From Datisca glomerata (Eukaryota > Streptophyta > Magnoliopsida > Cucurbitales > Datiscaceae), in contig QANY01005768.1 in NCBI GenBank assembly GCA_003255025.1, positions 756,805-820,804 of the forward strand: 64,000 nt of DNA, given 5' to 3'. The notes under the pieces are model-generated. The model was given only the letters and a program-made list of their open reading frames with translations. It ran no database searches and was not told the origin of the DNA. This document shows, one piece after another, positions 32,601 through 44,879 of this stretch (position 1 is the first letter of the stretch; the number at the start of each line of letters is the position of its first letter). The translations under genes were made by a program, and so were the position numbers.

Positions 32601-35600
32601 ATGCTGTGTTGAATGTGTTTCCAGTTTCATTCTCTTTTCTATTCCTTTATCAAAAACTACAACGATAGACCCCACTCAAGTCTACCTCATACATTATAAA
32701 TATACTTAGAGATTACTTGATCATACAATGGAAACTTGCTATTAAATTTAAAGCCTTGAACGGAGAAAGTTATTTCTGCGAAATTAATAACACTGCAAAA
32801 AGAAAAAGTTTTTTGTTTGCTTTTTTATAAAACAATTTTTTGTATATAAAAATAGAAGACGCAAGATGATGCAAAGATATGCACAAAAGTACTGTTAAAT
32901 CATATTTCCCAAATAAAGTTTCCTATTAAAAACAACTACAAAGCCAATTAAACACATATTTTCAGGGAAAAAATAATTTCCCATTAAGATTAATCTTTTA
33001 AATTTTTTTTTAAATATAATCAATTTCTAAAGCACTTACGAAAGAAGACCTTAAACCGCAAATCAAACCCATTCAAAATGAGGACCAATGGAGTTATTCA
33101 ATAGTTTCTTCTTCTTCTTTTTGTGCCAAACATTAGTAACCAAGACAATGATTTTGTTTGTGTCCTAGTTCAACATGAAATCCCAAAAAAAAGACCTGTA
33201 TTTCCTAATTTTCTTCTCTATTACTTTTCTAGAGCAAAAATGTAGATTTTGATCCAGGATTTAAGGATTACCTCGTTAGAAGGATCTGACAGTGCTTTAA
33301 GAAGTGTATCGAATATGTCGTTCAAAAAAGTTAAGACCTGTTATATGTAAGATTAGTGTTAGACGAGGAATTAATCTGACAAAAAAAAGAGAGAAATTTT
33401 CAGAAGTATAGACAAAATAAATTAGACAAATGCGAAAAAAAAAATCAAATCAAGAGACCAAGCAAACTCCCTAATCTTCCCAGTAATACCAAAACTGGTT
33501 TTCTTTTCTAGTCTTTCATACTGATAGGAGATCACAGGTGCGTTCACATACAAAATGTTCTAGCGTTTTATTTCCTCAATGGGAACAAACACCTTATACG
33601 TAGTAGTGGCCACAACATGGACAACTTTCATTGTTATCCATGGGAACTCCTATGAATCGGGAGACTCCCTAAATACCTGCAATAGATACATCCATGCATG
33701 TATGCTTGAGTAACTATCAAATTAAGTAGGCTCGTAGTAACTCTATTATTTGGATATTAGGATTCAAGAGATGGCCAAGTTGTTGTATAGAAATGGATTA
33801 TCATACATATTTATGCACAAGTCAAAAAATGTCTTTGTATGTATCAAATTTGAAATTATATTCGCAAAGACCAATGCAGTTTATATTTAAGTATTGCTCG
33901 TCTATCTTTTTATATAGGTAACTGAAACTTCATAAATTTTTTATTTATCAAACTTAAAATTATTAATCACAAAGGGGTTCTTTTGTTTATAAATAATTAC
34001 TTTTACCAATAAAAAAATTTATTAATCACAAAGACCAGTGCAGTTTATATTGAAGTATTGCTCATCTATCTTTTTATCTTATAGGAAACTGAAACTTCAT
34101 CAAGTATTGCTCATCTATCTTAATATTGCATTCGATCATCACTGACATGCATCCAATTTGACACTAAGAGACAATACAGAGAAAAAGAAGAGACCTGAAA
34201 TCTTTGTTCAAAAGGCACATAACATCCTCTATTTTGGTTTGGTACATAAGACATCACAGGGCAGATAGACGTAGAAAAGGAATAAAAAATAATATAGCAA
34301 TATGCTTTTGTTAGCGGTAACTGAAAGTAGAACCCTATCTTAAAAACCTTAAGTGGGCTGTCATAAATAGAAATACCAATAGATTTACCGAAAAATATAT
34401 GAAAACTATAATATGCAGGTTAATAATGAAAATACAACTGCTCTTATCAATGAAATAATAAATATAAGTACTGTTGGACTAGAGCATAATTACCTCAGCA
34501 CGATGTCTGTTTAATAGTGTTGAAATCCAATGCAATGCTTCAATTCTAGTGGCCTCATATTCACTCGATAGTTGCCTGATCAATGAAAATAGCTAGTATC
34601 ACCATAATATGTTTAAAAAGGAAAATAACATAACTAACTTGCAGGTAGAGACCAGCCAAATATTTTGTCAAATTGCTGAAGAATCATATATCTATATTAT
34701 ATCACTTGAAAGCTTAAAACCGAGAAAGACTTTACAAAGTTGAAAAACACACCTCCTCGCAATAGAGAGTATTGCTCCAACATCAAAACCGACAGATGGA
34801 ATAGCCTTGATGTTTCGAAGCTCTTCATTGGTCTCTCGAGCAACCTTAAATGGAAGACATAGATCATTGCCAGAAGAAAAATCTAAACCACTTTTTTTCT
34901 TTTAGGGAAGCACAGCATATTAGAAATTCACCTCCCTCAAGGGAATAAGAGGAAGATAAAGAATGAAAAGACCCTTCCCTTTTCCTTTGTTAATGGAAGA
35001 TACCGAGTATAAGAAATCCAATTTCTTTTCCTTTTTTGTTCTTTTTATTAGTTTAACAGGAGAAAATAAATATTAACACAAGAATATACTGGGATGGAGG
35101 GGAAGCGACAACCAACCACTCTAATCTTCTCTTCTTTATCCGATATGCAGGGCAAAATTGCTCCAAGTATATCAGCATAATAAGGCACTAGTTGGTCCCC
35201 GCCAAGTTTTACAAACTCATTTATCTGCAAAGAAAATAATGAATGACTACAACTGACTGAAAAGAATAACTTGTTTTCCTGTAAAGCAATGAAACAATAG
35301 TAAAATGTGTAATGCTGTAGTGCAAATGCTAGACAATAATAAGAAAATGAAATAGAGTGGCAGACAAAAACTTCAGGTATTATGGTTCAATTACCCATGT
35401 GATAGCTGTTAACCGAGTAAATTCATCAGGCGAACCAGCTCTCTGCACCAGTATCTCAGCCATGCGACCATAATCTACAGACTTCAAGAGTAGCACTGCT
35501 TGAGTCAGGAAATTAATAAATATACGAAAATAATAATTCCATGGGAAAATGCAATTTCTATGCGATATATTCCAATGTGGGACTTTTTTTCACATTTTCC

Positions 35601-37814
35601 ACCATTAGATGTGAGAACTAGGAATTCACAACAATACAATTCTTACTGGGGAGTTCTTGATCTCTTGAAGAAACTCGGAGAGAGCAGAATCAGCTTGCTG
35701 CCTTATTTCATGGCTATTATCACTTAACATATTAAATAAACCTGAGAATTGTCAAGGATTTGTAAGATATATTTATCGACCAGAAAACCGCAATTAATAG
35801 AAGCGTCCACTCTTTAAAAGTAAATTTTACCATCGAGGAAATCAGGAAGAAAGCCCAGCATATCAATGTCCGGAACACTGTCTAGTACAGTGATCCATCC
35901 TACCAAAAACTGGCGAACATAGGGATTCAAGACATTCATACGCTCCCTCAACAATGGAATAAATTCTTCAATACTGAGGAAAGAAACCAACATGAAAATT
36001 GTACTCAGAAAATCTTCAAAATCATTGATAGAATATGATATATGAAGCATTGGAGTAGATCACACACCTGAATTGATCACTTTCAGTAACAATATCCTGT
36101 TGATTACAGCAACAGATTAGACTTATTGAACTAAAGCAAGTTCCTATCTCTAGAAAACTGAGACAACTTTTTGTTAATTTTTCTTTTTTATACTGCCAAG
36201 TTTCTTATCAAAAGAAAAGGAGTTGCATGGAGAGGAGTTTCCTTTAGGATAAGTGTAAGGAGTTTTTAAACAATCATAGTTACCTTTACAAGTCGATCTA
36301 AAAGATGTGCAGCACTTTGTACATTGGCATCAGAGTCGGCTGAAAGCTTACATAAGGCGTCAAAAATTTGATTAAAGAAAATGATGAAATCCCCTCTAAC
36401 AACCTGCTGATCACATAAATGTGTGTTAAACCAAGGAGAATTACATGAAAAACAGAAATGAAAAAAAAAATATCTAAGACCTTAAGTTCCTATCACCTTT
36501 GCGATGTTATATAAAGCTTCACAAGCATAATAACGAACTCTGCTATCTTGGTCAGAAAAGGAACTGAGAACAGGCGGCACAATTTGCTGTGACCGTGAGA
36601 AGCAAAAGTAAACAATAAGTATCATCTTAGTCAACAGAAGAGAAAACACAGAAAGAATTATGCACCAAACGATATTGCTTGATGATTGTACAAAAGACTA
36701 TCAGTACCATGGCACATCCAATTCATTCCCTTGTGTCAAGACTGACAATATAGCTTAATCTAGGTCCAAATGCTCCTACATCCAGGTGATAGAAGTCCAT
36801 TCCAAAAAAAAATCACGATTTGCATTTTCATTACTTAAATAATTTCACTAGGGCCAACCCCCATTGTTGGATTGATTCATACTAGGCATGAGCTAGGTAT
36901 TAGACATTCAACATGACGTCACAGGTTCAGTCCACACTGAGTGAACAAGTCAGGAATTTAGGCTCTAAGAGTGGGTCCAAAGGACCCTGCCTTGAGGTGG
37001 ATCTCCGTCAGCAAAACAGGTAAATTCACTAGGTTCGGGTTAGCAGCATAGTAATAATACTCCATCTTCGACAAACTTGATCAGGGATGTTTTAACTAAC
37101 CAACAGTTCTTGCAATACGGGGCGCCACATATAGCTTATTGATATATGTAGCGACTGTAATTTAAATTTCTAGTACAGGAGAAATAAGAGACACTTAAAT
37201 GATGAAGTTACCTCTTTCCTATCAAAAAAAAATTATGAAATTACCTCAAGATGTTGAGCAGCTTCCATACTCAACCCAACTGTCGCAGCAGCTAGCCCTA
37301 TCAATCCTCCCTACATATATGTGTAATATAATTTAAACTTTGAAACATGAATTGTGTGAAAACCAATTCTAACCCAACGAAAATGATAAAAAAAAAATAT
37401 GTGCACCAAAATGTATAATAACTCACCAATTCAAAGACAAACTTTTACAAAGACAAGATAAAAGAGGGGGCAAAGAGAAATTTTTTCATGCATTCTCTCT
37501 GCTACTGATCCCCATACCTTCCGGTGATTCGCTTGCGGCGAATTAGTGAATTCATTCGTCAGCAAATAAATAACCGCAGTTATCTTATCGTGATCTCCAG
37601 CCGCAGCGAGCTGCTTTACAATTCCCTCAACCTATACATACAAGTCCACAATACATATACTATGAACTATTGAAAATCCAATTACAACATGCACAACCCA
37701 AAAACCAAAATTGATCATAAGAACCTCAAGAGCCGCATTCTTCCGCTTCTCATAGAGCTTGTCAGCGAGGTTGCGGAGCACAGCCGCAGGTACCACAGAG
37801 AGACCGTCGGCCAT
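26618..37814 (-). CDS. VAC14: VAC14, scaffold of the PI(3,5)P2-producing FAB1/PIKfyve complex
   Basis: Twenty exons (minus): 37814-37725, 37631-37518, 37310-37245, 36586-36497, 36403-36284, 36096-36068, 35973-35831, 35741-35647, 35481-35395, 35224-35117, 34844-34753, 34575-34494, 33337-33272, 32196-32081, 31934-31814, 31509-31348, 31205-31077, 28548-28480, 27697-27404 and 26716-26618. Total 2172 nt, 723 aa, no stops. All junctions are GT-AG and in phase. It starts [20 protein letters not shown] and ends [14 protein letters not shown], both as I recall for Arabidopsis VAC14 (At2g01690). HEAT-type repeats fill the N-terminal half; the FAB1-binding part ([20 protein letters not shown]) lies around residues 66-165. 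The FIG4-binding C-terminal part spans about 447-610 ([30 protein letters not shown]). VAC14 is known to hold the FAB1 kinase and FIG4-type phosphatase together on endosome and vacuole membranes. The tail after residue 610 is polar and poorly conserved. Confidence 0.96.
27890..28071 (-). mobile_element. tRNA-derived SINE with 18-bp target duplication, in a VAC14 intron
   Basis: Minus-strand element with A-box-like TGGACTAATGG (28058-28048) and B-box-like AGGTTGGATTAC near 28007-27996. A GC-rich body (CGGGCGGAGCCCGGATACCC) is followed by a short poly-A tail (poly-T at 27893). It is flanked by ACAGTCACACTGTATGTT at 27872-27889 and ACAGTCACACTATATGTT at 28072-28089, an 18-bp duplication with one mismatch. 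It inserted in the same sense as VAC14, in the intron before the penultimate exon. Confidence 0.85.
28079..28170 (+). repeat. Imperfect tandem duplication, about 46-bp unit
   Basis: Two neighbouring blocks share CTATATGTTAAGTGAGAG, GAAAACnGAGGAACA and the order between them. They include the right target duplication of the SINE and lie in a VAC14 intron. Confidence 0.7.
28860..29500 (-). mobile_element. Possible LINE 3' fragment in a VAC14 intron
   Basis: The minus strand carries an open stretch of 101 codons (29450-29145) with [13 protein letters not shown] and a tryptophan-rich continuation, similar in style to the C-terminal end of plant L1-type RT proteins. No RT core is present, and the assignment rests on this block only. 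It lies in the 2.5-kb intron between 31077 and 28548. Confidence 0.35.
36880..37100 (+). mobile_element. Possible SINE in VAC14 intron 3
   Basis: An A-box-like TGAGCTAGGTA at 36889-36899 and B-box-like GGTTCAGTCCA at 36924-36934 are 35 bases apart, as in tRNA genes. A GC-richer body follows (GGACCCTGCCTTGAGGTGG). No clear poly-A tail or target duplication was found. Confidence 0.38.
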
Positions 37815-38150
37815 ACAGACTCTATAGCATAAAATTCCAACTGGATAAAACAAACAGACAAATCGCAGAAAATACGGATATCAAGCTCGTTTTCGGATCT
37901 TCTCCTGCTCGAACCGGAACATATCTCTAGGGTTTTCGAAGAAGATCCTAGCTAAAATCTTCTCCAATTGGTAATCATAATAAAAACCAGAACGAAGTAG
38001 GATTGGGAGGGAAAGCAGATCTGCTAATTTGGAAAACGAAATTTCGGAGATGTTGAAAAAAGTGTTGTAATTTTTCTGCGGAGTTTCCTTTCAATTTCCA
38101 CTTTTATTTATCTTTTTCCCCCTTTTTAAATGAACTGCTCTGTTTGTTTT
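37815..38150 (-). promoter_or_regulatory. VAC14 5' leader and proximal promoter
   Basis: Sequence upstream of the VAC14 start codon. On the minus strand it has an AAACCCTAG telo-box-like element near 37925, pyrimidine-rich blocks and out-of-frame short ATGs. No clear TATA box, as is usual for housekeeping genes. Confidence 0.4.
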
Positions 38151-38199
38151 TCTTTCAACATTGTTGTTCCGTGCGATTGTCAAACAGAGAGAGGTCGGG

Positions 38200-39400
38200 C
38201 AGCTGGACCGGAGATATAGTTGTCTATCTGAATAGACAGAAACGCCCTCTTCTTGTCCAAAGTCAAATCTATTTTACATGTACAAAACATGTAATTCAAT
38301 GTCTATTGCTATCTCATGTATTTGACATAACAATGAGTTTTGTCTAATTAGACCGGGACTGGATAACACTCATGTAAAGCATATACTTATAAAATTTATA
38401 TTTATATTTATATTATGATAATTAAAATAAACCAACTAAGAAATGTAGATAATAACATTTTTGAAGATGTAATTATGTTAAACAATTATATGGAAAATTA
38501 TTATATTTTTAATATTTGTGACTAATTAATATTTAAAAAAATAAACATAGATTTTACTGGTAAGTAATATGGATGAAATTGGAAAACGTTGCTATAATTT
38601 TACACAAAAACAATTAATATTAGATATTATAAAATATTAGTTGTTTTATTAAAACACAAAAATATTGAATATTAATAACTAGAAGTATGACTTATATTGC
38701 AATAATTTAATCAATATGCAACAATCGCTCGTTGGTTGTTCATTGTTCAGTTTCTTATTGCATGAATGTATTGTATAGTCTAATATAGCATAGTACAACC
38801 CAATCCAATCTAAACATACCCACAAGTATCTAAAGCTTCATGGACATGACATTGTACTAATTAATAAGAAACATTTACTTGATACTAAAGTAGTACGTAA
38901 ATATTAAAAATAGATAGTTATTAAATTGAACAAGATTTTAACTCAAGTAGCCATGTAAAAGTTATTAAATATATTTTTGAGATAATAAAAATAAAATTGA
39001 ACATGTGAGTGGGGATCTGAAGATATAGTTGTATATCTTAATAGACAGAAGTATCGTGTGTTTGTATGAAGTTGATTCTATTTTTTTTTACATGTATTTG
39101 AATATTCTTAAAAAACATGTATTTCAATGCCCATATAAGGTTATACAGTTTTGTATAGTTACGGTGCAATAATTAATACAAAACATCTACTTTTGTTTTT
39201 TGTTTTCCTGAGACACAAAACATTTACTTGATACTTGACTAGGAAGTCAATTTTACAATCAAATAGTTGTTAAATTTAAAATAAAAAGTTGAAATTAAAC
39301 AGGAGCTAGAGATATGGTTCTATATCTGAATGGACAGAAAACACCTTTTTGCATGAAGTCGAATCTCTTTTACATGCACAAAAAAGGTAATTCAATGTCC
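38200..39400 (+). repeat. Three diverged copies of a local repeat of about 120-290 bp
   Basis: The motif GATATAGTTGTCTATCTGAA plus TAGACAGAAA, followed by a TTTTACATGTAC-type block, occurs near 38210. It recurs as diverged forms near 39020 and 39312. The last two are about 293 bases apart and share an upstream block (CATTTACTTGATACT near 38870 and 39225), so they form a tandem pair. No ORF of note. Confidence 0.65.
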
Positions 39401-39744
39401 TCGTTTACAAAGCACGTCGCTAATCTTAGGCCTTATCATGCATTCACGCTCAGGTTATATTGGATTACTCTTCAATACGATGACACTTTTTACATGATAT
39501 CGAGAATTTTTATTGAACCCTCAAATATATTTGTTAATCTCATTCAACACATTTGTTGAATTTAAAAAAATTGTTAAACCTCTCATTTATTGGACCCTAA
39601 AACATATTAGTTGAAGAACTGAACACATTTGTTGAATGTCTTTAATATATTGTTGGACCATGCGGCATCAATACTAGAAAAATAGCCCCAACATTGAAGA
39701 ATTCTCCAGTTATTATTGAAATTGAATTGAAGTGATCTTAATTT

Positions 39745-39960
39745 TGTGGGACGTGGTAAAGTGATAGAACACTTTGGCCGAGGTCTAAGGTTCGAATCAC
39801 TCAACTGGCTATTGGAGAGGTGTACGTATCATCCTCAACTATTTGATTATCTTCAAGTTCTAGACCTGATATAGGTGCGGTGATGGGGAGTCCTCGGTTG
39901 TGAAGCTCCAAATTTATCATCTGGTATATTTTATATTTTGGAGAGAGAAATAAATATAAA
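39745..39960 (+). mobile_element. tRNA-derived SINE-like element
   Basis: TGGTAAAGTGA (A box, 39754-39764) and GGTTCGAATCA (B box, 39789-39799) are 35 bases apart. A body unrelated to tRNA and an A/T-rich end near 39950 follow. The first half would fold poorly as a tRNA, so I do not call a tRNA gene. Confidence 0.55.
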
Positions 39961-40200
39961 CTCTTATATTCAAATTGCAAATTTCATCATTGGTTAGCGT
40001 GAAAGTATAGTTTACTTGGGACTACCTCTTCTCTTTACTTAATCTTCCATAGTTTCTCAGAAATCAAACAGCAAGCCAAGGTTGTTATGAGAAAGATATT
40101 AAGGTGCTTTGTATAAGACTTTTATTTTTGCTGGAAGTTCAACTTGCACTACATCCATGATATGTTGCACATGTGATCATATCGTTAATGGACTTTAACG

Positions 40201-40718
40201 TAGGATGTGCACGTTCGGTTCGGTCAATTAATAAAAAAAATTTGTAATCGAACTGAATTCACCGGTTATCTAAATAACCAAACCGAAGTAACATTAGAAT
40301 CGAGCTGAATGTAATCATAGTAATCGGTTCGGTTTGGTTGCTTGTAACCAGTTCGACCACACAAAATTTTCTTAAAATATCAAGAAGAATTTAAACTCAA
40401 AACGTCAATACGTTAAATAATCAAATATAATATCCATTACACCGTACACTAATCTCCAATAATTTAAAAAATATAATTCTATAAACTAAAGGCTTTAGTT
40501 TTTTATGGTTTATTTAACTTCAATAATTAAAATATATATATATATTATGGTTTGTAATCGGTTCAAACCAATTACAAATTTATTAAAAAAATATAATTGA
40601 ACTGAAATTACAGTTATTAAAAATAACCGAATCAATTATAATTTGTACAATAAAAAAATTGACCAACCGATTTAGTTCAGTTTCATTGGATCGGTTCTTA
40701 AAAAACTGCACTCCCATA
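40201..40718 (+). mobile_element. hAT-like MITE, degenerate
   Basis: Left end TAGGATGTGCACGTTCGG and right end (reverse complement) TATGGGAGTGCAG share the TAGGGGTGTGCA-type terminus of plant hAT elements. The interior repeats 'CGGTTCGGTTTGGTT'-type motifs. The eight flanking bases CTTTAACG (40193-40200) and TTTTAAGG (40719-40726) agree at 6 of 8, as for an old hAT target duplication. No transposase. Confidence 0.55.
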
Positions 40719-42385
40719 TTTTAAGGAAGGTTTGAAATTGTACTACTAAGGACTCAATGATTACAATATTATTTTTTAAAGTTTTAGGATCAAAGTGGAT
40801 CTGACACAGTTTAAGGGCATTTGTGGTTTTACCCTATTTGGTATATATTTTTTTAGTTTGTTTGATTTTCTAAAAGAATATTTGATTTGTTAATTAATAG
40901 TTATAATAATGGGGATGTAGCTCTACTTTCTAGGCACTTTGACTGCTTTTATGAGTACTACTTAATACTTATATAGTGGGTTAGTATTATTTGGCTTTAA
41001 AAATCTCAGCCAATATCTTAGATTGAAAGATCGTAATGATGATCTAAACCAAAATTTACGTCTTTAATAAATTAATGTACGAGCGTGTTAAAATTTAGTC
41101 AAAGAAATCGAATTTAAAAACATTATAAAATTATCTAACTTTTAATCAAGGACAATGATTCAGAGCAGTAGTGAACTAATCTTCTCTAGGGTTCTACTTA
41201 CGAGCGAAAACTAAACTTAGATTGTAATAAAATGCAATGAATTGTAGAAAGGACTCCAAATTTTATTGAACAATTTGAAAACAAACAAATAAAAAATCTA
41301 TAGGCAATTGAATTGGGTTTGTAATGTAAAAATAAAAAATAAACTTGAAAATTGCTGAAAGTAGAAAAAAATTAAGAAAAACAAAACGAACTGAGTGCAA
41401 AAACTAAAAAATAAAACTAGGCTGAAAAGATGAGAGCTTGATCTCTTCTTATAGGCATAAAGTCTTCACCCAAGTGGACCCTTTTTAGTGTTGATAATAG
41501 GATTTAGTAGTCTCTTCTTATCTTTATTTGAAAATTGAAATCTAAATTTATTTTAAACAAGATCTTATCCCTTTCGTTATTTTAAGCAAATTGAACTCTT
41601 CATAAAATCTAGATTTTAAATGAACTTGGTGAGACTCATAATCTTATCAACGACATTAACATCTTGGTATCGAAAATGCCAGAACTTGGCCGGGTAGAAC
41701 AAATAATTGTTCAATAGAATATTCCCTCAATTAACGATGAGATTATTGGCTTACATATGAAAAATATAGGTCAACTAGGATGTACTAGTCAAAGTGAAAA
41801 TCACTAAAAACTTGGTCAAACTAAAAACGTCTTGGTTAACTTTGGCCAACTAGGGATATCTTGACGGATTTAAGAATACTTTAGTCAACAAAGGAATTAG
41901 CCAAATGAAGTGAATCGGTCAGTAGGAAAAAATCAGTCTTAAGAAGATCCATTTAAGGAGTAGTAGAAGATTGGCCAAAGTTAGCATCTTGATAAAAAGT
42001 AAGCCAATATGACATCTCGGCCAAAGATCGGCGAATGTAATATCTTGGCCAAAAATTAAATTTTGGCAAACAAGAGATTCTTGGCCAACTTTGGACTTGT
42101 CCAAACTTAAAAAAATCTTAGCCGCTAAAATCTTGTTTAAACTATATATATANATATATATATATTGAAAGCTTCATTTCATTCGCAAACACTTAAATAT
42201 ATGAAATGATTCATCAACTAGACTGGAGAATTAACTCATGTGACTTTCGACATTGAAATTGTATATTTATTTTCATAGACCGAAACTATCACCCAATTTT
42301 TCTTGGGTGAGATTGTTTCTTTCAACTTTGACGAATTGTCAAATTGTGGCTCAAACAAGCATATACCACATGAAAGATATTTTGG
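40719..42385. other. AT-rich spacer with TTGGCCAA-like motif cluster
   Basis: No gene recognised. From about 41690 to 42110 the motif TTGGCCAA or a near form (TTGGTCAA, TTGGCAAA, CGGCCAAA) recurs many times at irregular distances, which hints at a decayed tandem or LTR sequence. The single N at 42153 lies in a TA microsatellite. Confidence 0.4.
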
Positions 42386-44289
42386 CACTACAAAAAAACC
42401 ACCTATAGCAGCGATTTTTTTGGTCTTTAGCGTGAAGATTTTTTACGGTGATTTTACCAACCGCCGAAGGACCACCGGTAAAAATATACCTTTGCGGGCA
42501 GTTTGTTTTTAAACCACCGCTAAATGATTAAACTTACAAAATTGAAGCTTATGTCCCCTTAGCTACACTCTTCACAAGAAGTGTCACAAGTATGTCCTCT
42601 TCAGATTTTTTTATGCTTCTGACATATAGATCAATTAACCCCCAAAAAAGTACGTGGAGCGTGATTGTAAAATATAATTAAAGAGTGCATCGATATTTAG
42701 CCTTCTCTTTTTAATGATAACAAGTCCAAAAATATAGCAAGCAATTCCAAAGGCATAACAAAAATATAAGTAAGCAATTCTAAAGACCAACATCAATTTA
42801 TGATTTAATGTAGAAAAATATGTTGTTCTTCTCAATATAAACTCATGCTCACTAGCATAGCTTTCACTTACAAAAAATAAAAATACAAAGTAATCTCATA
42901 AATCTATAACAAATTACATAGTAATTGTAAAGCAAAATAAAAATACAAAGTAATAACGGAAACTCTGCAAATCTCTCCTACCCGCTTTCATGGCTCGTCC
43001 TTATGAGAACTATTAAGTTCAAAAAGACCAACACAAACAAGAAATATAATATTTTTAAAATGCATGGGCAGAGAACTATATGACTACAATGCAAAATCCA
43101 CAATCATGGTTTTAATTTTAGTTGTAAAGATAATCGAGCACAAAAAAAAGCCTAACCTCTAAGGAAAGAGCCATGGGCTAACCCACTCAAGTTTAAAAAC
43201 TCTAACCTCTAGTAATTAATCATAATGTGCACAGTATAAATATAAATAGAGCAAAAAAAGTCCACCGTTATCATCTATCAAAAAACAGTCATGAAAGAAT
43301 GTAAATAAGCTACTCCCCACCTCCATTGAACATCTCTCTTTACACATAAAAGAAATTGTTCTAAGAACCAAATGAAAAGTTAAGTTGCCCGAGATACATA
43401 AATCATAAACAATTTTCTGCTAATGTCTCTGACCAATCATTTCGGGCTAGGAAAACAAATATTTAGCTTAAGAATATAAGAAGAAATTAAACAAATATAG
43501 CTTGTCCCAGACCCAAAACACCCCATCTCTTAGGCAAAGGAAAAGACCTAATTATCCCCAATGCTTCCTCTTATTCAACATGCCCATCTTCCTCTGCTTC
43601 TTCTTCATGTTTAGTGCAGTTTATGTTTTCTTCTTCTCCTTCCCTCAAACTCTCAAATCCAGATACCCTATCACCTCTAACTCTATGGCAGGTAAACACC
43701 CTGAAAATCCTATTTCTCCTTCTGGCAATTCCCCTCTCTGCCCCTACCCCACTCCCACCCTCCCCCACTCTCTCCCCCGACAAGAGATGATATAAAATGC
43801 AAATGATGCCATAGATAGAATTCAAAGGCTAATTAATGCCATTTCGAAGCCAGTTGATAACATCTAGAAATTATAGCAAACAAGCTAGACAGAGAGAGAG
43901 AGAACAGAAATGAGACAGAGAAATAGAGACTCACCAGCGTCGACAAATGGTGAGGATGACCAGAGATCTACGCCGGGAAAATGGCAAGTGACCAGATCTG
44001 AGTTTCGTCTGCGAATCGCCTGAGAATCAGTTAAGAAAATGAGAGAAAATGTGAAAGAGTAAAAGTGAATTCGTGAATTGGAGGTTAGAGATTTAAGCTA
44101 CTTTTACCGGCGGTCTAAATCGCTGCTAATATCTTAAGAACCGCCATTAATAAGATCTTTTACATGCGCTAATGACCTGTAGTGGCGGTTTTTAAAAATC
44201 ACCGGTAAAACTTTTTACTGCATTTTTTTACGGTGGTTCTAGCAACCATCACCGTTAAACCGCCATGAAATATCATTTTTCTTGTAGTG
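42386..44289. mobile_element. Non-autonomous CACTA transposon (1904 bp)
   Basis: Left end CACTACAAAAAAACCACC and right end, in reverse complement, CACTACAAGAAAAATGATAT share the CACTACAA(G/A)AAAAA terminus. TGG occurs at 42383-42385 and again at 44290-44292, a 3-bp target duplication as CACTA elements make. Both subterminal zones carry short CCGCC/GGCGG and CACCGG/CCGGTG motifs in both orientations, expected transposase-binding sites. No transposase is encoded; the middle holds an open reading frame that could be captured host sequence (see the separate entry). Confidence 0.88.
43502..43795 (+). pseudogene. Possible captured exon inside the CACTA element
   Basis: A 97-codon frame with a strongly hydrophobic stretch (MPIFLCFFFMFSAVYVFFFS) preceded by basic residues, like a signal anchor, then SFPQTLKSRYP. 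A good splice donor (GCAG/GTAAAC) falls at 43691-43692. This composition differs from the AT-rich remainder of the element. I cannot name the parent gene, and it may be chance. Confidence 0.3.
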
Positions 44290-44794
44290 TGGCGTGTAAT
44301 TCACCTCTGTTTAAGATGACATGTCAATGTATTTATGTAAATTATTATAACATGGATTATGGGTTTAAACTAATTATTGGGGAGATTGGTTCTCCTTTAC
44401 AAATGTTTTTAGGTTTTCTCGGCAAACATACTAGTTTTAAGTTTTTCTTACTTATTTAGCTTTCAATTAAATATGTTTACTATTATTGGTGCAAACACTA
44501 TTGTGGGCAGAAGGCTATGGAAACTATATATCTATAATCTAAAGTCTCGTGTCAGTCAATTTTTTATAAGAATATTAGTTACATTACGATTAAAGACAAC
44601 ATCAAGATGTGTATATATCATGTGTATAACACTGTCGTGTCGATTATTGTGGTCAAGTGAAGTTGTCAAGAAGAAACTGATTAACACCGGAGTTGTGTCG
44701 ATCGACGTGGATATTCCGTTGAAACGTGATGAATGTTACAGTTCTAAATAGTATGATTGTTTCACTCCATATTTTAGGTATTAAAGTATGTAAA

Positions 44795-44850
44795 TATCTA
44801 CATTCTGGTTAGAGTCCAGGGTTCAAGTCACCTCACTATCTCTTAGAGAG
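44795..44850 (+). repeat. B-box-like tRNA fragment
   Basis: GGTTCAAGTCA at 44819-44829 is one base off the B-box consensus, with TGGTTAGAG just before it. No A box at the right distance; a truncated SINE is the likeliest reading. Confidence 0.3.
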
Positions 44851-44879
44851 ATAATATATTTAACAGGATTCGTTCCCCT

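Noticed and set aside
39754..39799. tRNA gene call from good A and B boxes
   Set aside because: The surrounding bases do not fold as a full cloverleaf with a 7-bp acceptor stem; SINE head is the better reading.
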